Positions 35,439 to 43,046 of a stretch of DNA of 64,000 nt are shown one piece after another (position 1 is the stretch's first letter; each line of letters opens with the position of its first letter). The stretch spans positions 124,001 through 188,000 of the forward strand of contig NZ_SMNA01000007.1 of the NCBI RefSeq assembly GCF_004353825.1, in the 5' to 3' direction. Source of the DNA: Occultella glacieicola (lineage in GTDB: Bacteria > Actinomycetota > Actinomycetes > Actinomycetales > Beutenbergiaceae). The notes beneath the pieces are model-generated. The model was not told where the DNA came from and did not search any database. It saw only the letters and a list, made by a program, of their open reading frames with translations. The translations under genes were made by a program, and so were the position numbers.

Positions 35439-35653
35439 AGGCGACGCTCCGCGCGTTCGGGTGGGTCGCTGACCTCACCATCGGCCCCGTGCCCAAGCCC
35501 GCCGCCCCGCCGCCCGCAGCTCCAGCCGTGGGCACGCACCCGGTGGGTGGCTTGACCTCGTCCGTGGGGCACGGCCCCGGGCAGCGTGTGAACGCACGTA
35601 ACCCGTTCCCGCGTGCCGCCGGATTCCTCCGCAACGAGGAGCCGCCCCGATGA
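35435..35653 (+). CDS. Hypothetical phage protein (72 aa), Pro/Ala-rich
   Basis: A short N-terminal hydrophobic stretch (LRAFGWVADLTIG) followed by a Pro/Ala-rich linker and a basic tail. ATGA overlaps on both sides support it as a real operon member. No function can be assigned. Confidence 0.55.
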   Translation: MKATLRAFGWVADLTIGPVPKPAAPPPAAPAVGTHPVGGLTSSVGHGPGQRVNARNPFPRAAGFLRNEEPPR

Positions 35654-35856
35654 TGACCTACGTCGCGCAATGGCCCGTCCTGGACGATGACGCGCTACTC
35701 AGCGCGCTCAAGGTGGAGGCCCTCACCGACCTGGTCACCATGACGGCCAAGCTGCACCTGGTCCTCGTGGGCAACCCCGAGTGGGAGACGTCCGAGGTCG
35801 CCGGCAAGACGTTCCTAGGCGTGCGTGTCGGCGTCGTGAGGGTGTCAGCGTCGTGA
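35650..35856 (+). CDS. Hypothetical phage protein (68 aa)
   Basis: A mixed helix/strand protein (ALLSALKVEALTDLVTMTAK). It begins in an ATGA overlap and ends in a GTGA overlap with the HNH gene. No family recognised. Confidence 0.55.
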   Translation: MMTYVAQWPVLDDDALLSALKVEALTDLVTMTAKLHLVLVGNPEWETSEVAGKTFLGVRVGVVRVSAS

Positions 35857-36254
35857 CGCCGGAGGAATGGCGCACAGTGCCCACCGCACCCGGCTACGAG
35901 GCATCGAGCCTCGGCCGGGTGCGGAACGCGCGCACGCTGCACGTCCTGAAGCCGCTCAGGCACGACAAGGGCTACCTCAAGGTCAAGTTGGGTCGCGCTC
36001 GCTACGACTACGTCCACAGGATCGTCTGTGAGGCGTTCCACGGCGAGCCGCCGAGTCAGCACGTCCACGATGCCGACCACAAGGACTTCGACCGCGAGAA
36101 CAACCGCCCAGCGAACCTCAGGTGGCTCCCCAAGCACCTGAACGCCTGGAGGTGGGACGGCTACCGCGATCCCGTCGAGGACGAGCCGTTCGAGCCGATC
36201 ACCGAGGCCGAGGGCAAGCAGCTCGACGCCGCCATGGCGAAGGCCGGGTGGTAG
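35853..36254 (+). CDS. NUMOD4/HNH homing-type endonuclease
   Basis: A 133-aa protein with an N-terminal NUMOD4-like module (EEWRTVPTAPGYEASSLGRV) and an HNH core (YDYVHRIVCEAFHG, DADHKDFDRENNRPANLRWL). Such free-standing nucleases are common in phages and often behave as homing genes. The GTG start overlaps the previous stop. It ends the early operon; a 291-bp non-coding stretch follows. Confidence 0.88.
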   Translation: MTPEEWRTVPTAPGYEASSLGRVRNARTLHVLKPLRHDKGYLKVKLGRARYDYVHRIVCEAFHGEPPSQHVHDADHKDFDRENNRPANLRWLPKHLNAWRWDGYRDPVEDEPFEPITEAEGKQLDAAMAKAGW

Positions 36255-36545
36255 CAGCACACGAACACGCAGTACGGCGTTCCTGCCTCTCCCGCCGCAG
36301 AAGCACACCAGAGAGGTCCGGCATACAGGTTGACCCGGGAACGGCCCGGGCCGGGTGCTCAGACACCGCGCGCAAACTCACCGTCTGGTCACTCGTCAGC
36401 ACAGCTCGCTCTCAAATCGAGAGCGGGCCATTCGTGTTGGCCGAGAGGGTATATCGGCTGATGGTTACCGGGAACTGGGGAAGGGGAGCCGCTCCGGGGA
36501 CAGCCCTCGCGCAGCGAGGTCCATCGATCAGTGGAGGTGAGCAGC
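36255..36545. other. Non-coding gap between early and late phage genes, with a hairpin
   Basis: No convincing ORF. GCTCTC/GAGAGC with loop AAATC forms a hairpin at 36408-36424, and a TATATC hexamer lies at 36450-36455 without a clear -35. This is a plausible place for early termination and a late promoter. Confidence 0.4.
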
Positions 36546-36797
36546 ATGGACGACATCACGAGGGACCACCTCGGTCGGATGGTGTGCGACCACGAGACTC
36601 CAGGTGGTGCGCCCAAGTGCCCACTCTGCCGCCGGATCGTCCTCGACCTCCACGCCCCGAGCGATGCGAAGGTCAAGGCATGGCGCAGGCGGAACCGCGC
36701 CGGCACCCCGATGCCCGACTGGTTCAAGCAGCAGCTCACTCAGATGACCGAGCCCAAGCCCGAGCATCCCGACCTCCTCGATGGAGGTGCGTGGTGA
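36546..36797 (+). CDS. Small Cys-containing phage protein before the HNH gene
   Basis: An 83-aa protein with a possible zinc-binding cluster (VCDHETPGGAPKCPLCRR) and a charged helical tail. ATG 36546 has GGAGGTGA 6 bp upstream. It precedes the packaging genes, where a small terminase might be expected, but no such similarity is visible. Confidence 0.65.
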   Translation: MDDITRDHLGRMVCDHETPGGAPKCPLCRRIVLDLHAPSDAKVKAWRRRNRAGTPMPDWFKQQLTQMTEPKPEHPDLLDGGAW

Positions 36798-37087
36798 CCG
36801 GGGCATGGTCTGGACGGGTGGTGATGAACGAGCGTGCCCGCCTGGCGAAGCGGCTACCCGCGCCGTGCTGTCGGTGTGGCAAGCCGGTGCTGCCCGGGCA
36901 GAAGTGGCACGTGGACCACTACCCGATCCCGCGTGAGTTCGGCGGCACCGAGACTCACCCGGCCCACGAGCACTGCAACACCAGCGAGGGTGGCAAGCGC
37001 GGCGCGGCGATCACGAACGCACGACGACAACCGACCGCGTCGGCCGCGATGCGACCCGAGCGAGACCGAGGGATCAGAGGGATATGA
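36794..37087 (+). CDS. HNH endonuclease of the packaging module
   Basis: A 97-aa HNH protein: zinc-binding CCRCGKPVLPG, catalytic HVDH at 39-42 and the terminal HCNTSEGGKRG. HNH proteins directly upstream of a terminase large subunit assist cos-site cleavage in HK97-type phages. GTG 36794 overlaps the previous stop and its own stop overlaps terL (ATGA). Confidence 0.9.
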   Translation: MTGAWSGRVVMNERARLAKRLPAPCCRCGKPVLPGQKWHVDHYPIPREFGGTETHPAHEHCNTSEGGKRGAAITNARRQPTASAAMRPERDRGIRGI

Positions 37088-38634
37088 AGCATCTGACCGA
37101 CACCAAACCGGCGACACTTTTTGAGTTCGGCACGGAAGTCCTCGCATGGCGTCCCCTCCCGTTCTCTCCCTACCCCATCACGCGAGGTGGGCGACGTCGG
37201 GCCAAGCCAACATTCATCTCACGCATACCGCGCGACACGAACATAGCGACAGCGGTCAAGGGTGCCGACCTGTTCAAGTTGCCGATCACGACGCAGGGCG
37301 AGCAGGTCGCCGGGGTCCTGGAGTCGCTCGCCCCGGACGGGACCCCGTTGTATCCAACGGTCGCGATCCTCATGCCTAGACGTTCGACCAAGACCACCTC
37401 GATCTGGAATGTTCTCCTCGGCCGCTGCTACGCCCACCCTGGCTACAAGGTGGTCACGACGGCGCAGGACGGGATTCGCGCCCGGAACAAGTTCCGCGAG
37501 GTCCAGCGTGCTCTCGACGCGTTCGGGTTCAAGGAGCGCGGACTGGGCAAGCTCTACTGGGGCAACGGGTTCGAAGCGATCGAGTGGGCGAACGGGTCGA
37601 GGATGTGGGTGGTCCCACCCGACGCCGCCGCGTTCCGGTCCGAAGCTGCTGACTGCATGCTCTTCGATGAGGCCGGCGAACTGGACGAGGCGACGTCCGA
37701 GGACCTCGTCGCGGGTGCTCTGCCGCTCATGGACACCCGCCCGATGGGTCAGGTCATCATCACCGGCACCCCGTCACCGCGCCGGGCCGCCCTCCTGTGG
37801 GACACCCTCCAGGAGGGCCGCGACCGCAAGAAGCGTGACGTCGGGATCGTGGACTACTCGCTCCGTGACGACGAACCGTCCGTGCTCTACCCCGATGGTG
37901 AGGACTCCGAACCGGTCCTGAACGAGAAGCTGCTCTACCGGGTGCACCCCGGCATCGGCACCCTGACCACCATCAAGAAGATGCGCGCCCGGTTCGCGAA
38001 GATGACCCTGGTCAAGTTCGAGGCCGAGTACTTCTGCCGGTTCCCGACCGACCACACCGTGACCGCGATCAACCCAGCGAAGTGGGACACCGCCCGCGCC
38101 GAGGTCCTCCCGGTCCGGCCCGACCGCGTCGGCCTGGCGTTCGACGTCGCCCCGGACTCATCCGCCGCCGCCCTGGTCGCGGCGTGGCGAGACGAGGACG
38201 GCCGCGCCCATATCGAGGTGATCGGCTACCGGTCCGGCGTCGCGTGGCTCCCCGGCGCGGGCAAGGCCGCGGCGATCAAGCACCGGTGCGCGGTCGCCTA
38301 CGACGTGATCGGTGCGAACACGAACCCGGCCGACACCATGCACCGGTCCCGCGTCCAGGTCACCGGCTACAACATCCGCCACCAGCAAGGCGCACAGCAG
38401 CGGTTCGTCGACGAGCTCGACCGCGAGAACCTGACCCACTACGACCAGACCGACCTCAACCTCGCGGCCGAGGGTGCGAACTGGCGCAACGTGAACGAGG
38501 GCGGTCGCCTGTTCGGGAGGAAGGCATCCGCGTCCGACGTGTCCCCGATCGTCGCCGCCGCCCTGGCGCTCTGGCAGTACGACCAGGTCCCCGACCGCCA
38601 ACCCATGAAGATCCGTACCACCGCGACACGCTGA
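37084..38634 (+). CDS. Terminase large subunit
   Basis: A 516-aa packaging motor. The ATPase has an adenine-binding/Walker A region MPRRSTKTT (98-106; lysine present, the usual Gly-rich loop reduced) and Walker B CMLFDEAGE (191-199). The RNase-H-like nuclease domain begins at LAFDVAP (D354). Coupled to the HNH gene. No small-subunit gene was identified, which is often the case in very small actinophages. Confidence 0.92.
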   Translation: MKHLTDTKPATLFEFGTEVLAWRPLPFSPYPITRGGRRRAKPTFISRIPRDTNIATAVKGADLFKLPITTQGEQVAGVLESLAPDGTPLYPTVAILMPRRSTKTTSIWNVLLGRCYAHPGYKVVTTAQDGIRARNKFREVQRALDAFGFKERGLGKLYWGNGFEAIEWANGSRMWVVPPDAAAFRSEAADCMLFDEAGELDEATSEDLVAGALPLMDTRPMGQVIITGTPSPRRAALLWDTLQEGRDRKKRDVGIVDYSLRDDEPSVLYPDGEDSEPVLNEKLLYRVHPGIGTLTTIKKMRARFAKMTLVKFEAEYFCRFPTDHTVTAINPAKWDTARAEVLPVRPDRVGLAFDVAPDSSAAALVAAWRDEDGRAHIEVIGYRSGVAWLPGAGKAAAIKHRCAVAYDVIGANTNPADTMHRSRVQVTGYNIRHQQGAQQRFVDELDRENLTHYDQTDLNLAAEGANWRNVNEGGRLFGRKASASDVSPIVAAALALWQYDQVPDRQPMKIRTTATR

Positions 38635-38637
38635 GCC

Positions 38638-38681
38638 GCAATGCGCAAATAGTGGGCAATGCACAGAAGCGGCGCTATGCT
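38638..38681 (+). promoter_or_regulatory. Candidate leaderless late promoter with operator-like motifs
   Basis: GCAATGC occurs twice (38638-38644 and 38656-38662), matching the core of the immunity-region operator. TGGGCA (38653-38658), 17-bp spacer and TATGCT (38676-38681) precede ATG 38689 by 7 bp, the same -10-to-ATG geometry as at 34608. This suggests direct repressor control of capsid genes. Confidence 0.5.
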
Positions 38682-38688
38682 CCTGCCC

Positions 38689-39729
38689 ATGGGCATCCGG
38701 AGTGTGTTCGACCTCGCTAGTCGGGTCGCGTCCGGGACTGCCCTGCCCAAGACCACCCGGCTCGCGTCGCCCTACGCCGGGGCGAACACCCTGACCAAGG
38801 TCGCGGTCGCGGACATGTGGGGCGAGGACGGTCCGCTGTTCGCGACCTACCTCGACGCGATGCGCGTCCCGGCGATCGTCAAGGGCCGAGCACTGATCGT
38901 CGGCACCCTCTCCCGGCAGCCGCTCGCGAAGTTCCGAGGCTCCGAAAAGGTCAAGTCCGACCCGTGGATGTACCGGACCTCGACCGCACAGAACCCGCAG
39001 GCACGGATGCTCTGGACCATCGATGACTGCATCATGTACGGCTCGTCCCTGTGGGCTGTCCAGCGTGGCAGCAAGGAGCAGATCACGGATGCGATCCGGG
39101 TCCTGCCCGATGAGTGGGAACTGGACGACGACCTCCGGATCAAGGTCCGAGGCCAGAAGGTCGACGCCGATGAAGTGATCCTGTTCGAGGGTCCGCAGCT
39201 TGGCCTGCTCGAAATCGCCGCCGCCGACATTCGCGCCTCGATCGCGATGGGCCGCTCGTGGGCGCAGCGGGTCGACTCCCCGGTCCCGCTCGTCGCACTC
39301 AAGATCGAGGACGCGAACCACGAACCCACGGACGACGAGGCTGACCAACTGATCGAGAGTTGGGAGACTGCGCGCCGTAAGGGCGGCACTGCGCTCCTGC
39401 CCTACGGCCTCGGCATGGACGTTCACGGCGAGACGCCCACCGACCTGTACGTCAACGGTCGCAACGCTGCCCGCCTGGACTGGGCGAACTACCTCGCGTT
39501 GCCGGCGTCCCTGCTCGACGGGTCCACCGCGACCGCGTCGCTCACGTACTCCACGAAGCAGGACTCCCGGAACGAACTCGTGGATTTGTCCCTCGCCTAC
39601 TGGGCGACCCCGATCGAGGCGCGCCTGTCCCAGGACGACGTCGTCCCCTCCGGCACCCGAACCGCGTTCGACCTCGAATATCTCGCATCCCCGACCCAGC
39701 CGACCCAGTCGCCGGCCCGAGAGGACTGA
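38689..39729 (+). CDS. Portal protein (HK97 family)
   Basis: A 346-aa portal protein. HK97-type portal features include the N-terminal VASGTALPKTTRLASPYAGA, the central DEVILFEGP and the C-terminal LALPASLLDGSTATASLTYS. It forms the dodecameric DNA entry ring. ATG 38689 (MGIRSVFDLA) is chosen from three in-frame ATGs because it fits the leaderless promoter. Confidence 0.88.
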   Translation: MGIRSVFDLASRVASGTALPKTTRLASPYAGANTLTKVAVADMWGEDGPLFATYLDAMRVPAIVKGRALIVGTLSRQPLAKFRGSEKVKSDPWMYRTSTAQNPQARMLWTIDDCIMYGSSLWAVQRGSKEQITDAIRVLPDEWELDDDLRIKVRGQKVDADEVILFEGPQLGLLEIAAADIRASIAMGRSWAQRVDSPVPLVALKIEDANHEPTDDEADQLIESWETARRKGGTALLPYGLGMDVHGETPTDLYVNGRNAARLDWANYLALPASLLDGSTATASLTYSTKQDSRNELVDLSLAYWATPIEARLSQDDVVPSGTRTAFDLEYLASPTQPTQSPARED

Positions 39730-39731
39730 CC

Positions 39732-41339
39732 ATGACCACCATGAAGATCGCGGGGACACTCCTCGCAACCGACGCGGGCGACCGCACCCTGACCTACCTC
39801 CTGGCCCCGTTCGGCGAGCCGGGCCGCACGAACCTCGGGAAGGTCACCCTGACCGCGTCGTCCTTCACGGTCCCCGAGGACGTGACCGACCTCGGCATCA
39901 ACGTCGAACACGAACGCACGACGCCGGTCGCGAAGTTCGCCCGGGTCGAGGCGACCGACGCCGGCTATGAGGCCGACGTCCGGTTCCTCGCCACGAGGGC
40001 CGGTGACGACGCCCTGACCGAGGCCCGCGAGGGTGTCCGCAAGGGCATCAGCGTGGAGGTAGACCAGCCGGTGATCCGCGACGGGAAGATGCTCGCCGGC
40101 CTGCTCTCCGGGGCCGGCCTGTGCGTCACCCCGGCGTTCACCTCCGCGCAGCTCGTCGCCGCCGACGCCGGGGAACTGCCGGACCACATGGCCGACACCG
40201 ACTCCGAGACCGTCTCCACCGAGACGATCACGATCGACGGCAAGGAGTACGTCCGCAAGACCACGTCCAAGTACACCTCCGAGACCACGCCCGTGGCCTC
40301 GGCCGACGACCCCACCGAGGGCGACGATGAAGGAGACAACACCATGGGTGACACCACCCTCGCCGCGTCGGCCCCGGCCGGCGGCCCCGCCGCGATGCGC
40401 GGCAAGTCCGGCCCGAAGATCGATTCGGCCGAGTCGCTGTTCGCGACCCTCGCGAAGGCGTTCGCGGCCGACGACCGGCAGATGCTCGCCGCCCTGGACC
40501 AGGGCATCGCCGCCGACCTCGCGTCGGCGCAGCAGCCGCAGTGGGCCGGTGAGGTGTGGGCCCGCCGCACGCACCGTCAGCGGTTCATCCCGCTGTTCAC
40601 CTCCGGGCCGCTGAACGCCCTCAAGATCACCGGGTGGAAGTTCGCGCCCCGGTCGGGCACGGCGCCGCAGCCGCCGGCCACGCCGACCGTGGCGACCTAC
40701 GCCGGCTACCCGGCCGAGCCGAACTCGACCGAGGTCAAGACCGGGCCGGTCACGATCACCGCGTCCCGGCTCGCCGGGGCGAACGAGTTCGACCGGGCGT
40801 TCGTGGACTTCGACACCCCGGAGTTCTGGGCCGGGTTCTTTCGTGAGTCCGCGAACGACCTGTCCCGCAAGCTCGACACGGCGGCCGAGACGCACCTGTT
40901 CACCTCGGGCAACTACGTCGAGGTCGACGGCGGGACCGTCCCGTCCGGGGTCTCGACCGCCGCGGCCTACATCGTGGACGGGGTCCTCGCGATCCAGGAC
41001 GTGGCCGTCCCGGACTTCGCGGTCATCGGTGTGGACCTGTGGCGTGAGTTCGCCCTGACCCGCAAGGACGACGCCCTGGAGTACCTGAGCGCGATGCTCG
41101 GACTCGACCCCGCCGAGGGCCGGTTCGACACGTTCAAGTTCATCCCGTCCAGCCACGCCAGCGTGGCCGGGTCCGTGCTCGTCGGAGCGTCCGACTCGCA
41201 CACCTTCTACGGCCCCAAGACCGTCCGGGCCTCCACGGTCGACATCGCCAAGGGTGGCGTGGTGGAGGGCCTGTTCGGGTACTACGCCGCGAACACCGGC
41301 TCCGACAGCGCGTTCGCCCTCGTCGCCGCCGCCGCGTGA
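39732..41339 (+). CDS. Capsid maturation protease-major capsid protein fusion
   Basis: A 535-aa protein. Residues 1-170 are a U35/HK97-type prohead protease with H60 (NVEHERTTPVAKF) and S107 (GISVEVD). An acidic Thr/Ser-rich linker (about 180-205) leads to an HK97-fold major capsid protein with the delta-like helical segment (ESLFATLAKAFAADDRQ) and the core ITASRLAGANEFDRAFVDF. Such fusions are reported in small actinophages. M205 is a second, in-frame start with its own ribosome binding site. Confidence 0.9.
   Translation: MTTMKIAGTLLATDAGDRTLTYLLAPFGEPGRTNLGKVTLTASSFTVPEDVTDLGINVEHERTTPVAKFARVEATDAGYEADVRFLATRAGDDALTEAREGVRKGISVEVDQPVIRDGKMLAGLLSGAGLCVTPAFTSAQLVAADAGELPDHMADTDSETVSTETITIDGKEYVRKTTSKYTSETTPVASADDPTEGDDEGDNTMGDTTLAASAPAGGPAAMRGKSGPKIDSAESLFATLAKAFAADDRQMLAALDQGIAADLASAQQPQWAGEVWARRTHRQRFIPLFTSGPLNALKITGWKFAPRSGTAPQPPATPTVATYAGYPAEPNSTEVKTGPVTITASRLAGANEFDRAFVDFDTPEFWAGFFRESANDLSRKLDTAAETHLFTSGNYVEVDGGTVPSGVSTAAAYIVDGVLAIQDVAVPDFAVIGVDLWREFALTRKDDALEYLSAMLGLDPAEGRFDTFKFIPSSHASVAGSVLVGASDSHTFYGPKTVRASTVDIAKGGVVEGLFGYYAANTGSDSAFALVAAAA
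40330..40346 (+). promoter_or_regulatory. Internal ribosome binding site and start within the capsid fusion gene
   Basis: AAGGAGA at 40330-40336 lies 7 bp before ATG 40344, which is in frame with the fusion (Met205, MGDTTLAASAP). It is at the protease/capsid junction, so translation here would give free capsid subunits. Confidence 0.65.
40344..41339 (+). CDS. Predicted free major capsid protein from internal start
   Basis: Initiation at 40344 would make a 331-aa major capsid protein without the protease domain. This would give the large excess of capsid over protease that assembly requires from a single gene. It is a predicted second product of the same frame, not a separate locus. Confidence 0.55.
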   Translation: MGDTTLAASAPAGGPAAMRGKSGPKIDSAESLFATLAKAFAADDRQMLAALDQGIAADLASAQQPQWAGEVWARRTHRQRFIPLFTSGPLNALKITGWKFAPRSGTAPQPPATPTVATYAGYPAEPNSTEVKTGPVTITASRLAGANEFDRAFVDFDTPEFWAGFFRESANDLSRKLDTAAETHLFTSGNYVEVDGGTVPSGVSTAAAYIVDGVLAIQDVAVPDFAVIGVDLWREFALTRKDDALEYLSAMLGLDPAEGRFDTFKFIPSSHASVAGSVLVGASDSHTFYGPKTVRASTVDIAKGGVVEGLFGYYAANTGSDSAFALVAAAA

Positions 41340-41373
41340 CCGACCGATGAGCGAACCGGGAGGAGGTGAACAG

Positions 41374-41715
41374 GTGGTGGACTGGTTGACACCCGTGGAG
41401 GTAGTCACGGATGCGTACTGGCCGTCGTGCCCGTTGGTGCCCGCCGACGAGGTCGATGCCAAGGCGCTGGACCGCCTGCTCACCTCCGCCCGGATCCAGT
41501 GCGAGGAGTTCGCGCCCACCCTCGCCGAGGGTGCCGACGTCCCGGAGAACTGGCGGCTCGCGCAAGCATTCCAAGCCCGGGCCCTGTACCGGTCGGCCCG
41601 GGCCGGGTCTCAGGACCGGCTCGGGGAGGACGGGCTGGCCGTCACCGTGTTCCCGATGGACTGGACCGTGAAGAACCTCCTGCGGCCCAAGCGCGGAAAG
41701 TTCGTGGTCCGATGA
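41374..41715 (+). CDS. Head-tail connector protein (gp6-like)
   Basis: A 113-aa helical protein (MVDWLTPVEVVTDAYWP, LLTSARIQCEEFA) at the position and size of HK97 gp6-type adaptors. GTG 41374 with AGGAGG 7 bp upstream is preferred to the ATG at 41347. The stop overlaps the next gene (ATGA). Confidence 0.75.
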   Translation: MVDWLTPVEVVTDAYWPSCPLVPADEVDAKALDRLLTSARIQCEEFAPTLAEGADVPENWRLAQAFQARALYRSARAGSQDRLGEDGLAVTVFPMDWTVKNLLRPKRGKFVVR

Positions 41716-42080
41716 GCCTCGCGACCGACGTCGCCGACGACCTCCGGGTGCGCCTCGGCAAGCCCTACGTAGTGAGGGGGTTCCTGCCCACGGTCGACGC
41801 AGTCCCCCACCCGACCGTCGCGGTCTGGCAGACCCGAGTCGTGAAGGCCCCGCTCCTCGGGCACAACGTCCTCCAGTTCGAAATCACCGTCCAGGTGATC
41901 GTCGGGGAGGAGGACATGGCCGCCGCAGACCGCGCCCTCGACGTCGCACTACTGGACGTCCTGGACGCACTCCAGCGGATCAGTCTCGTGGACTGGACCG
42001 GGGCCGACCGTGTCGTCCGTGAGGACGCTCACCACGCCTACAACATCAACTGTCAAGCCCTCGCCAAGATCGGAGAATGA
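41712..42080 (+). CDS. Tail terminator / neck protein
   Basis: A 122-aa alpha/beta protein (SLATDVADDLRVRLGKPYVV, LQFEITVQVIVG) in the usual place of the tail terminator, just before the major tail gene. Overlaps both neighbours by ATGA. The assignment is by size, pattern and order. Confidence 0.65.
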   Translation: MSLATDVADDLRVRLGKPYVVRGFLPTVDAVPHPTVAVWQTRVVKAPLLGHNVLQFEITVQVIVGEEDMAAADRALDVALLDVLDALQRISLVDWTGADRVVREDAHHAYNINCQALAKIGE

Positions 42081-42505
42081 CCATGGCCGTCGTGCCCATC
42101 ACCAGCCCGTACTCCCTCAAGAACGCCGCCCTCACCATCGACGTGGACGACTTCACCGCCGCTGTCTCCCAGGTCCAGTTCAACCCGCGCACCCAGTCCT
42201 CGACCTGGCGCGGCATCAGCGGGAACACCATCCGCGACCAGGCCGTGGCCGAGTGGGACTGCCAGCTCGGCCTCGCGCAGGATCTCGCCCCCAGTGGTCT
42301 GCTCCGCTACCTCCTCGACCACGACGGCGAGCAGAAGGACGTCGTGTTCACCCCCGTCGAGACCGAGGGCGGGAACGACCTCACGATCGAGGCGACCCTG
42401 GTCATCAGCGCGGCGACCATCGGTGGCACCGCCGGAGCGGACGTGACGACCGCGACCGCGACGTGCGCGGTCATCGGCAAGCCCGAGTTCGTCGACCCGA
42501 CCTGA
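42077..42505 (+). CDS. Major tail protein
   Basis: A 142-aa beta-rich protein (LTIDVDDFTAAVSQVQFNPR, WRGISGNTIRD, AVAEWDCQLGLAQD) with the pattern of small siphophage tail-tube proteins. It follows the neck gene with an ATGA overlap; a small hairpin lies directly after its stop. Confidence 0.82.
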   Translation: MTMAVVPITSPYSLKNAALTIDVDDFTAAVSQVQFNPRTQSSTWRGISGNTIRDQAVAEWDCQLGLAQDLAPSGLLRYLLDHDGEQKDVVFTPVETEGGNDLTIEATLVISAATIGGTAGADVTTATATCAVIGKPEFVDPT

Positions 42506-42506
42506 C

Positions 42507-42525
42507 CGTCAACTGAGGGTTGACG
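42507..42525 (+). other. Small hairpin in the major-tail/next-gene junction
   Basis: CGTCAAC pairs with GTTGACG around loop TGAGG. The loop holds the only Shine-Dalgarno-like bases for ATG 42528, so it may tune the drop in expression after the highly expressed tail-tube gene. Confidence 0.5.
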
Positions 42526-42527
42526 TC

Positions 42528-43046
42528 ATGTTGAGCGTGGAGGACCACCGCGAGCTGCAAGCTGCTGTGCTCGCGTTGAAGGCTGCCCCGCGTGCGCTCA
42601 GGACGGCGATCAACAAGACCACCCGGGAGACGATGAACCCGGAGTGGAAGGCCCTCGTCTCGGCGAACGCATCCGGCCTCCGGAACCCCGGGAGCCGGGT
42701 GCTCACGTCCGGGGCGAAGATCAAGGCCGGTAACCCTCCGGTCGCGCAGGCCGCGCAGTCCCGCCGGGGGATCGGCGAGGGCAAGCGGCTCGTCCCGAAC
42801 GAGCACTACTTCCTGTGGGAGTTCGGTGTCGGGAACCCGGAGAAGGTCTCGACCTACACCCGCAAGTCCAAGAACGGCGGCACCCACCAGGTGCGTCGCC
42901 GCACGAACCGGGGCAAGCCGCGCCTGGTCAAGGCGGGCCGAGTGTTCTACCCGGCGTTCGCTGAACTCGCACCCCGCATGGTCTCCCTGTGGGTGCAGAC
43001 CATCGTGAAGATTTACGCCGACGCACTGGAGGGGAACCGTGGCTAA
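42528..43046 (+). CDS. Head-tail joining-like protein (HK97 gp10-like)
   Basis: A 172-aa basic protein (LQAAVLALKAAPRALRTAIN, TRETMNPEWKALV at the N-terminus) resembling HK97 gp10-like proteins. Its place between the major tail and tape measure genes is unusual: there one expects tail assembly chaperones with a -1 frameshift, and none are seen. It overlaps the tape measure gene by 8 bp. Confidence 0.6.
   Translation: MLSVEDHRELQAAVLALKAAPRALRTAINKTTRETMNPEWKALVSANASGLRNPGSRVLTSGAKIKAGNPPVAQAAQSRRGIGEGKRLVPNEHYFLWEFGVGNPEKVSTYTRKSKNGGTHQVRRRTNRGKPRLVKAGRVFYPAFAELAPRMVSLWVQTIVKIYADALEGNRG

Noticed and set aside
36122-37087. A 321-residue phage protein across the early/late gap
   Set aside because: Only the last 97 codons (HNH) are coding-like; the first two thirds overlap the NUMOD4/HNH gene and the non-coding gap in another frame.
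37084-38634. Defective terminase because the Walker A loop is not glycine-rich
   Set aside because: Terminase large subunits often carry R/K-rich deviant Walker A loops; Walker B and the nuclease Asp are intact and the frame is full length.
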